A stretch of 64,000 nucleotides of DNA from Thozetella sp. PMI_491 (taxonomy: Eukaryota > Ascomycota > Sordariomycetes > Chaetosphaeriales > Chaetosphaeriaceae), in NCBI GenBank assembly GCA_021432635.1, contig MU270062.1, positions 492,724 to 556,723 on the forward strand. Direction: 5' to 3'. The position numbers and the translations under genes are program-made. Numbering within the stretch: the first letter of the stretch is position 1; every line of letters begins with the position of its first letter. The notes below the pieces were generated by a model, which ran no database searches, was not told the DNA's origin, and saw only the letters and a program-made list of their open reading frames with translations. Shown piece by piece: positions 55,518 through 64,000 of this stretch.

Positions 55518-57611
55518 CTACGATCGCGACCCCGGGGAAGAAGCAAGCAGCTCGATCAAATCGCTTAGACTCTCGGTAGCGCCATCGCCAGTGCTCATGT
55601 AGTCCCAGCTCCTCTCAACAGCCTGGCCACTCTCCGCCAAGAGGCCGGCGACCTTGAGCACTGGCCGCCCCTCGTCAGCTTCCTCGCCGCTAGCATTAAC
55701 GAGGGGCATGCGGAACCAGAGACCGAAGTCGCCCTTGACGTCCGGGATTGCGCCCTTGTCTTCGGTCAACACGCCGGTGGCGTCGTGCGAAAGATACCAC
55801 CGCGAAGGACCTCGGCCCTTCGCCCCGGCTTGTTTCTCCGCCAAGGCTTTTGTCTGGGCATTTTCAACCAGGCTGCCGTAGTACTTGGTGGCCAAGGCTC
55901 GCGGCACCGCGCCTACGAGGTACTGGATGAGTGACTGCGTCCTAGGATAAAATACATCTATCGGTCCTGGCACCCCAGGCGGCTGCAATGGCCCCGGGGC
56001 GGTCAAGGACACTGGAGGATACCATTGACTAAGCGGGTTGTCTTCCACGGTTGGTCCAGGTTGGTCCAGCTCTAGTTTGACCACTGTCTCGGGAGCCAAG
56101 AGATTGACGACGAATTGGGTCCCAAATGCCGGCGTTGCCCTGCCTACGATCCCGAGTCTGCATTCAGGTGTGATCTTGAGCGCGAACTGGGCATCTGCGG
56201 GTCGGATCGCGGCGAGAATGAAGGCTTCTGGGGCTGGAATGCCAGGCTTGAGCACAAAAGGCGCTTCGGTCATCTTAAAGGAAGCCGTGTCCACGCCAGC
56301 ACTCTGGAGTATGCCGACAAGGTCGGAGAGGAAATGGGTGAGTTGTCGGAGCGCGTGTTCGTGCCTGAGATAAGTCACGACTGGCTGGAGGAGGTTGTAG
56401 GCAGGCGCGGGGCCCTTCTTTGCGCCGAGGCCGACTTTTTCCGCCCGAGTAGCGTTTTGTCGGTGGGCGTACTCCAGGAGGATGTGCAGGGCGTTGTTGA
56501 TGAGTTCTGCTACATAGTCTTGCGACCCTGCATTCAGAGCATCTGGTGGCGGGTCGCTCAGTGTCACGAGTGTAAAGGAAATCAGCTGGCCTGTCTCGGT
56601 CTGATACGTGATCCTGGAGTCCTCTAACCGGACATTAAAACCGATGAGCGAGCGACCCTCTCGGTTAAGCTCATGCCACAGCTCCACAGCGAAGATGGTA
56701 TCTCGCGCTTCCTTGACACGCTGCTCTAGCGGCGCATCGTCTGGTAAGGGCTTGGGCAGCTGTGATCGGCCAAGGACCTTGTCGCCCTCGGCGATGGAGA
56801 CCTGGATTCGCTTTGGCTGGGCGCAGAGCTTCCCGCAGTCTAGCAGGACGGTGCCATCATCGCCGCGCAGCATCGGCGCAGTGTTGGGAGCTGTAAACTC
56901 GGAGGATGTGGTCGTAAATCCAAATCTCACGCCCATAGTGTGGGGGATCTGGGGGTGGTGAAATGTCGGCCAGCCATGCTCGCTGACAGCTAGGACCTCA
57001 GCCCAGTACTTTGTCTCCGCCTTGATCTCCTGTTGTAACCTCGCAGCCGCAGCTAAGGTCTTGTCAGCGGTGGTGTTGATGTCCTTCAGCTTATGGCCGA
57101 CCGCCATCAGCTTGTTTTCGGGTATTCGGCCCTGGACGACGCTATTCGGAACGGGGAGAGCGGTGGCGCCAAGCGACCCAATTCCTACCAGCCCGCGAAG
57201 ATGTTGGGAAAGGGTCGAGCCTGCTTGGCTCGGGTTTTCCTTGGTGAGGAGCAGCGAGATGAACTCAAGAAGCGTCCCGGCTTCACGGTGAGCAATGCTA
57301 GGGACGGGGTTAGCGCGCGTTTGCCTCTTGTATGCAAAAGCGGGGCCGACCTACTCGATGTTCTTGAGGATATCACCGCGAGCTGTGGCGATGTCCACGG
57401 ACGGCGCCTCTTCGTCATCGGAGCCATCCTTCATCTCGGCGTCCTCGTTCTTGGCTGCATTCTTCTCCTCTTCGATTTGCCGGCGGAGGTCATCTTCATT
57501 GATGGACCGGAAGCCGCCCGGCTGAGCGCTCACACGGGCTATGAATTCCGACAGATTCTTGGGACCCCTCGTCCCTGACGGCGGAGGCCGAAAGGAAAAC
57601 GGCGCCGACAT
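55518..57611 (-). CDS. med17: Mediator complex subunit 17 (Srb4)
   Basis: Head-module subunit of the RNA polymerase II Mediator. Minus-strand exons 57611-57355 and 57297-55518 encode 678 residues (yeast Srb4 has 687). N-terminal FSFRPPPSGTRGPKNLSEFI is followed by the conserved fungal Med17 core: ARGDILKNIDIAHREAGTLL spans the splice junction, then ISLLLTKENPSQAGSTLSQHL, LRGLVGIGSLGATAL and AETKYWAEVLAVSEHGWPTF. Two later stretches, RDTIFAVELWHELNREGR and QPVVTYLRHEHALRQLTHFL, are also typical. The intron 57354-57298 has a GTAGGT donor and CTAG acceptor. The start Met is the first in frame. It is divergent from the phosphofructokinase gene. Confidence 0.92.
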
Positions 57612-58694
57612 GGTTGCGTCCAAACGGCGCTCTGAACAAGGGGCAAGGGTTCCGACGGTGCGCAAAGGTTAAATCATTGGCCGTACTGGAGAGCGAATAT
57701 CGAGATAGAGGATGTTCTGGCGCAGTTGAGTGAGAGGCGTGGCCGGACAAGGCGCGCAGCCGCGGTCGCGTGTTGACTCGTTTGGAAAAGTACTGGGGAG
57801 CTTTGGGAAGCTTGGGAGCTGGCAAGGCTGGACCTGCGGGGTGGATTGCAGATCAGATTGATTGTCGGCGTGTGGCTGGGAGCCCTGCTGGCCATGGTGT
57901 GGTTCAGCCACAAGGACCAGTGCGCTGTGGCTTGGCCGGTTGAGCGCCGGAGAGGGCGAGCCAAGCTCCTCAAGAATAACCCCGCCCGTCTATTGTTTCG
58001 AGTCACTTTTTCATGGCTTCGCAACGGCATGGCTAGGACTGCCGATCGCTGGCCACTGCTGCACCAACAGGAGAAAAAGGAGCGAAAGAAAGAAAAAAAA
58101 CGCTCAAATTAGTGCCGGCAAGCCAAGATGGAACTAGCCAATGGGGCCCGGCCTCGACGGCTCTCAATGAGGGATATACGTAAACTGGGTGTGAAAAGCC
58201 AATGCATGCATTGGTGGTTCCAGGGAGCTTGACATCACAGGCCACTGGTTGGAGCTGGTCATGACCCCGCGATGCGATAAGCGCTGATAAGAGCTGTTTT
58301 CGGGGCGATCAAGAAGCTCTGCTCTGAATTGGCTCGTGGTTCGTGCCTTGTTCCTCAGTGGTGCCATGGCGTAAAGGAAGCAGTCACGTCTCTAAGGGAT
58401 CCTTTCCGGCCTCGACGGCATCCATCATCTCAACCACTCTCCCTCCCCCTCTCACTCTCTTCTCCTCTCCAATAGTATTTATTGCAAAGGGCTTGCTCTC
58501 TTCTCGCATCGAATCTTAGAATTCCTTGACCGTTCATCTGTTAGAGGTGTTTTGAGCCCCCGTCCACCGCCTCTTCCCCGATTACCTTGTGCAACCTCCG
58601 TGGTCCTGAAAACTGAAAAAAACTCCCGCAGCATCCGGCCTCTCCCTCGCTTCCCCTCCGCCCTCTCCGAGGCAGGAAATCTTGCGCCGACACC
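57612..58694. other. Shared upstream region of MED17 and phosphofructokinase genes
   Basis: 1,083 bases between divergent genes. Near the phosphofructokinase side a pyrimidine-rich tract is visible. No gene is supported. Confidence 0.6.
58440..58472 (+). promoter_or_regulatory. CT-rich tract upstream of phosphofructokinase
   Basis: A nearly pure C/T stretch ends about 220 bases before the ATG. Such tracts precede transcription starts of highly expressed glycolytic genes in filamentous fungi. Inferred from composition and position. Confidence 0.4.
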
Positions 58695-61175
58695 ATGGCT
58701 CCCAAGAAGAAAGTCGCCATCATGACCTCGGGAGGTGACTCCCCTGGCATGAATGGCGTGGTGCGCGCCTGCGTGCGCATGGCCATACACATGGGCTGCG
58801 ATGCCTTTTGTGTCTACGAAGGCTACGAGGGTTTGGTGCAGGGCGGTAACTTTATTCGCCAGATGAACTGGCACGACGTCCGAGGCTACCTGTCCGAGGG
58901 AGGTACCCTCATCGGCACCGCCCGGTGCATGGCATTCTACGAACGCCCCGGTCGTCTGACGGCGGCCAAGAATATGATCAAGAAGGGCATCGATGCCCTC
59001 ATCATCTGCGGAGGAGACGGCTCTCTGACGGGTGCTGACAAGTTCCGCGCTGAGTGGCCCAGCCTGCTGGAGGAATTGGTGGCTACGAAGCAGTTGACGG
59101 CGGATGAGATTAAGCCCTACCAACACCTGAATATTGTCGGTCTCGTCGGCTCCATAGACAACGACCTCTCGGGAACCGACGCCACGATCGGTTGCTACTC
59201 GGCATTGGCAAGAATATGCGAGATGGTCGACTATATCGAGGCCACAGCCTCGTCCCACTCTCGCGCCTTCGTCATCGAGGTCATGGGCCGCCACTGCGGC
59301 TGGCTGGCTCTGATGGCCGGAGTGGCCACCGGTGCCGACTTCATCTTCATTCCGGAGAAGCCTAGGGAGAATAACTGGAAGGAGGATATGACCAAGGTTG
59401 TGCAAAAGGTTAGCCCGCGTTCCTAGCACTTCCCCAACCACGAACAGGAAATTGACGCAGAGCAGCATCGCGACATTGGCAAGCGGAAGACCATTGTCAT
59501 TATTGCCGAAGGCGCGCACGACTGCAATGGCAACAAAATCACCCCCGAAATGGTCAAGGACCTGCTGGCCGACAAGAAAGGGCTCGCTCTCGACACGCGT
59601 ATCACAACCCTTGGGCACGTCCAGAGAGGAGGCACGGCAGTGGCCTACGACAGAATGCTTTCCACGCTGCAGGGTGTTGAGGCAGTCAAGGCGGTCCTTG
59701 ATGCTACCCCAGAGTCCGAGACAAGCGTCATCGGCATTCTGGAGAACAAGATTGTCCGCAAATCCCTTATGAAGGCTGTGCAGGACACCAAGCAGGTGGC
59801 GCTGGCAATCCAGGAGAAGAAGTACGATGAAGCAATGGCGCTGCGTGATACGGAATTCATGGACCAGTACGAGTCCTACATGATGACGACTAGTGTAGAG
59901 CTTGATAAGGAGATGCAGCTTCCGGAGAACAAGGTAAGCGGCCCGTCTACGAAGGCACCCGCGTCTTACCAGCGGCTAACGTCAGGGCAGAGGATGAAGA
60001 TAGGGTTTATCAACGTAGGAGCGCCGGCTGGTGGTATGAACGCTGCTGTGCGGGCTGGCGTTGCCTACTGCAAGTCTCGCGGCCATGAGGCTGTAGCTAT
60101 CCACAACGGCTTTGCCGGCTTTGCCCGCCATCACGGGGACAAGCCTCTCGGTGCGGTTCGGACGTTCGACTGGGTCGAGGTCGACGGCTGGGCCAGCAAA
60201 GGTGGCTCGGAGATTGGCACGAACCGAGAGCTCCCCAGCGAGTCGGGGATGGAGCTGATTGCGAGCCTGATCAAGCAATACGCTTTTGACGCCCTCTTCC
60301 TCGTCGGGGGCTTCGAGGCCTTCCACGCCGTCTCCCAGCTCCGCAAGGCACGGGCGCAGTACCCTTCTCTGTGCATCCCCATGACGATCCTGCCGGCCAC
60401 TGTCTCGAACAACGTGCCAGGCACGGAATACTCCCTCGGTTCGGACACCTGCCTCAATGAACTAGTCAACTACTGTGACAAGATCAAGCAGTCCGCGTCT
60501 GCCACGCGACGCCGCGTCTTCGTCATCGAGACGCAGGGTGGCCGCTCTGGCTACGTCGCCACACTTGCCGGACTCGGAGTCGGTGCCACAGCCGTATACA
60601 CCCCCGAAGAAGGCGTCAGCTTAGAAATGCTGGCCGCCGATGTGCGGCACCTGAAGGAAATCTTCGCCCGTGACAAGGGCCAGTCGCGTGCCGGACGCCT
60701 CATCCTCATCAATGAGAAGGCCAGCAAGGTCTATGATGCGAAGCTCATCGCAGACATTATCCGGGACGAGGCCCATGGACGCTTTGAATCGCGCGATAGC
60801 ATCCCCGGCCACGTCCAGCAGGGCGGCGTGCCGTCTGCGATGGACCGATGCCGTGCGGTCCGGCTAGCGATCAAGTGCATCGAGCATCTAGAGACCTTTG
60901 GAAAGCAGTCGCACGATCGTAGCCGTGACGACCCCATGAGCGCCACTGTGATCGGGATCCAGGGTGCGAGCGTCGCCTTCACCCCCATGGTAGACCTCGA
61001 GGACACGGAGACGGACTGGCCCAACCGCCGCCCCCGAGCCGCGCACTGGTCACACATGAAGGAGGTGGTCGACATCTTGGGCGGGCGGCCGGACTACAGT
61101 AAACCCGAGGCGGATCTGGTAGGTCTCAAAGCCAAGGACGTCAAGCGTGGGATGGACGGGGAGGAAGGCTCCTAG
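58695..61175 (+). CDS. pfkA: 6-phosphofructokinase, eukaryotic double-domain type
   Basis: Phosphorylates fructose 6-phosphate to fructose 1,6-bisphosphate in glycolysis. Exons 58695-59408, 59448-59933 and 59991-61175 encode 794 residues, normal for fungal PFK. The N-terminal half is catalytic: [10 protein letters not shown] (11-20), GGDGSLTG, and the catalytic [14 protein letters not shown] with Asp155/Asp157, then [13 protein letters not shown] and HVQRGG. The C-terminal half is the diverged regulatory copy: [36 protein letters not shown] and [14 protein letters not shown]. The first intron is only 39 bases (GTTAGC..ACAG, containing an in-frame stop); the second, 59934-59990, is stop-free and a multiple of three, placed in the linker between halves ([14 protein letters not shown]). 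Confidence 0.95.
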
Positions 61176-61390
61176 GCCGTATTCGGATGATATGATTTTG
61201 TTGCTTCAAGGGTCGCGAAAGGCTATCGCTCGTGGCTTGGGTTGTACTCGCCGTTTTTGCTGCTCTTTGGCTAGTCGTCCTTCTTTTGGCGTGGCGAAGC
61301 TTCGACGGGCTGCGGCTGCTTCAGGGGTTTCATCTCGCTTTAACCTCTCGATCGCGATCCCTCTCTCCGAGTTGGGATGAACGGCGCCTA

Positions 61391-61426
61391 CGGAAAGGCA
61401 GGGAAAGGCAGGGAAAGGCAGGAAAG
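61391..61426. repeat. Short tandem repeat, GGGAAAGGCA units
   Basis: Three near-perfect 10-base units (GGAAAGGCAG register) followed by a degenerate fourth, about 215 bases after the phosphofructokinase stop codon. Confidence 0.85.
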
Positions 61427-62869
61427 ACAGGGCCGGAAGCGCTGATGTTGACAGAAACGCTAGGCAACCTTACTCTGCTCCTTCACTCTCCTAGAACCCG
61501 CGAATCACCTTCCCCAGGAACGCTCTACGTCTTCACAGTTGTGGGCCACATCCAGGGGCACTCTTCACAAGGAGGAGTGTAGGCTACCCGGTAAGGGATG
61601 CTGCAGTAATTAGTGTGAATACTACGGACTTCTGCAGATTCCCGCTGCACAACGCGCTGTTGTGGCATTGCAGGTACCCTACATTCTGACGTCCTGGTCG
61701 GCCGCCTAGGCTAACCAGGTGTCAACCGATATGGCAGAGATACCATACAAGACCGTTCGGGTAGCCCCCCTTTCCCCCCGTTGGGTAATCTCCCCACGGC
61801 TGTGATCTCGGTGGACGCCAGGAACACCAGTTTGGCGAATCACGAGGCAACTCCTCCTCTGTACGCGACCCCGGCTACTATCCCCACTGAAACTATGCGG
61901 GATGAGTATACCTAGAACAAGCTCGTACCAAGACTTCGGCATCCGTCTGCCGCGAAACTGATCCTAAAAATGCGAGCGCCGCCAGGGAGGTACCCCCGGC
62001 CGCCAGTCCCTGGCCAGCCCAGGGCGGTCATTCCAATTTCCACATTGCGCTTGGCAGCAGAGGCTGATAGCATCTCGTGGCTTGTACGGGATACAGCACC
62101 GTTGTTTCAGAGTCTCTCGACCACTCAAGCGGAGGTGAGCGGGTATGCCGCCGCTGGCTTGGCTGCCCACGCCGTGAGGCGCCCGGCTGTCCGGCTATCT
62201 ATCCGACGGCGCCATGCTGCTCTTGCTCGCAGGGCTGACGCACCTCCTCCCCCTTCAGCTTGCCTTCCTTCGCCTCACCATACAGCGCGACTGATTGTTT
62301 CTTTTTTGGTCCCACGCCGGTCCTTCCCTGGGGCTCCGGATCGCGAAGTATCCATGTTCCCGTGACGACCACGAGGTGAGGAAGGAAGGGAGGGATGGAT
62401 GGAATACGACCGACTGGGGTACACGATCTAAAAGCCGCCGTGCTCGTGTCTCGGAGCCAATGCGATTTTCTGATTCCTCATCAGCCACCACCCCCCCACA
62501 ATCTGGGCCGCCACGCGTCGTAAACTGGATCGAACAGCGCCGACACCCGTGGATGCTAACATGGCGTCGGCCACATGGGGCCCGCTGACCAAGCTGAGTG
62601 CTGTATATAGTACTGTACACATGGTGCTGCGTAGACGAGTAACAGCGTCTCCTTCCTCTGTATAGCTGCACCTGGTGGTGGCCGGCCACTTGTGATGAAC
62701 CACCACGGAAATGGGTGCTGGCTACTTGTTGGGCCCTATGGGAGCCCAGCTCCGGGTTCGACTGTCGAGTTTAAATTACTCCGTGCTCAATTCAGTGCCA
62801 TCTGTGCGTACAGTATGTACAAGCAAAGTCATATAATTAACATCGGTCCCCCAACTCGTCGCGTCGCCC

Positions 62870-62897
<28 letters not shown>
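62870..62897. repeat. A28 homopolymer
   Basis: Twenty-eight uninterrupted A residues in intergenic DNA. It could be the tail of an old retroposed sequence on the plus strand, but the ~200 bases upstream show no recognisable element and no target-site duplication was evident. Confidence 0.9.
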
Positions 62898-62900
<3 letters not shown>

Positions 62901-63591
62901 GAGCCATCCAAGTGGGCCAGGGCTGTCAGTGGGCGTACATACGATTAGCGGAGTTTAAAGGTCGGGCTAGCCGGCCTAGCCGAGCCCACCACACGGCCAC
63001 GGCCCACACCTCGTCTTCCGCGCTGGCTAAGCGGGATAGGGAACGTTGGCGCCGTTGGGGCGATGGAGCCTGGAGGGCTGACCGTTTGCTACCAAGTAAT
63101 ACTGTACAGTACATATATAGTACAGGTTAGGGTACTGGCATTCTTCAACCCGTGAAGCTTTGCCGTTGCCCACCTTCAGCGCTTTTCTTTTCTTTTTCTT
63201 GGGAAGGTGCGGAGTAGTAGGGTCTACTATTGATCCGCTCGCGTCGAGGCTTTTCTTTAATGTCCAGGAGCCTAGGATAGGCCCGCTCCGATCCAACTCT
63301 CGTTTCTTCTATCTTGGCAAACGATAGAAGGCGCCATATTATCCCGCACCTATCCCGCGCATCGCGTACCCGGCGCATGACCCACCGCTACCCACTGCAT
63401 TAACTACAGCTCCAGGGCTTACAGCACTGGGGGGAGATGGATGGCGAGAGACGCTGGGGTTGCGACTCACTAGAGCACGGCTGACCAATGGCGCTGACAC
63501 CTGCCTTGCTGTGGTGGGTTAATATTAGCGGCGATCCCTACTGCTACCAGATGGTCCGGCGGTGTAAATTTAGTGCCATCGGCTGGCTCTC

Positions 63592-63607
63592 TTTTTTTTT
63601 TTTTTTT
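63592..63607. repeat. T16 homopolymer
   Basis: Sixteen T residues about 330 bases before the probable gene start at the window edge. Homopolymer T tracts are common nucleosome-free promoter elements in fungi. Confidence 0.85.
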
Positions 63608-63933
63608 GTCCCTTCTTTTGAGGGTGCCATGCCGAAAGCAACCTCTCCCCCCCACTACGGCTCCGAGCTCACGAAGAGGGCGGCGACAACAGAAAAATGT
63701 TGCCTCTTCCAGTCTATCTCTTTCGCCCTTGCAATTCCGACCCCGTTAAATCGACCGTATGGATTTTACCGTATCTAACCACATCCGGTAACTACCCATT
63801 TGGGAGTGGCGGTGCCAGCCACAGCCAAAAATCGCCGGCGCCGACATCGCTCGCCCTCAGCCAGTAAGCAAGCCAGTCAAGCAACGACTGGCACCACCCA
63901 CAACTGAAGCTATTCCCAGATACCGTTGCCCGT

Positions 63934-64000
63934 ATGCCAGGGCGCGCCATGGCGACCCCCTTCTCCGATACCGAAACGGCCGTCGACGAAGCCTTCGATC
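63934..64000 (+). CDS. Probable 5' end of a gene cut by the window edge
   Basis: An ATG at 63934, or a better-context ATG at 63949 (GCGCGCCATGGCG), opens a frame that runs to the last base: MATPFSDTETAVDEAFD from the second start. The short acidic segment with C/G-ending codons resembles the start of a fungal protein, but it is too short to identify. Confidence 0.45.
   Translation, partial: MPGRAMATPFSDTETAVDEAFD

Larger units (their letters stand above)
61176..63933. other. 2.8-kb gene-free interval
   Basis: No gene is supported between the phosphofructokinase stop and the probable gene start at 63934. The stretch contains decanucleotide repeats, a 28-base A run and a 16-base T run, listed separately. 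Confidence 0.55.

Noticed and set aside
58479-59618. Minus-strand open frame of 379 codons opposite phosphofructokinase
   Set aside because: It lies wholly opposite strongly conserved PFK exons; long antisense frames are expected where third positions are C/G. It shows no domain.
62760-62790. Possible tRNA T-arm (GGGTTCGACT)
   Set aside because: The flanking stems do not pair as a T-stem and no anticodon or acceptor arm could be assembled around it.

Overview
This window is a gene-dense piece of the nuclear genome of a filamentous ascomycete (Pezizomycotina, most likely a Sordariomycete). Nearly every gene is broken by short introns with GT..AG ends. Coding DNA is GC-rich with C or G in third positions. 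The gene set includes fungal-specific families: a Zn2Cys6 transcription factor, an RTA1-like membrane protein, a Tea1-type kelch protein and a DUF8035-type Arg-rich protein. I see no bacterial operon, rRNA, convincing tRNA, CRISPR array or intact transposon. Exon limits were worked out by hand from splice signals, reading frame and family conservation.

Layout. 0-4.4 kb: three co-oriented housekeeping genes, ribosomal protein L14, NAC-alpha and mitochondrial ATP synthase subunit d. 5.1-9.6 kb: an HSL-type alpha/beta hydrolase and a type II membrane nucleotide pyrophosphatase/phosphodiesterase. 10.1-11.5 kb: a probable decayed gene. 12.1-16.7 kb (minus): the TORC1 scaffold Kog1/raptor, separated by 4.5 kb of gene-free DNA from the divergent Tea1-like kelch/coiled-coil gene (21.1-25.7 kb). 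26.5-31.5 kb (minus): a second alpha/beta hydrolase, an Mpv17/PMP22 protein and the Golgi/ER protein Yif1. 32.0-42.4 kb (plus): SRP receptor alpha and an ATR/Mec1 checkpoint kinase of about 2,457 residues. 43.2-44.7 kb: a small PARP-type zinc-finger protein with a histone-H1-like tail. 45.3-45.7 kb: a Cys-rich protein of unknown family. 46.6-49.3 kb: an RTA1-like gene and a Zn2Cys6 regulator, tail to tail. 52.6-54.5 kb: the Arg-rich DUF8035-type protein. 55.5-57.6 kb (minus): Mediator subunit 17. 58.7-61.2 kb: 6-phosphofructokinase. A probable first exon begins at 63.9 kb and runs off the window.

Most genes are conserved core functions: translation, secretion, TOR signalling, DNA-damage checkpoint, cell polarity, transcription and glycolysis. 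No biosynthetic gene cluster is visible. The least explained pieces are the decayed gene at 10.1-11.5 kb, the Cys-rich protein at 45.3 kb, the PARP-finger/H1-like fusion, and the large gene-free intervals at 16.7-21.1, 49.3-52.6 and 61.2-63.9 kb. I found no clear evidence of a wholly new multi-gene system.
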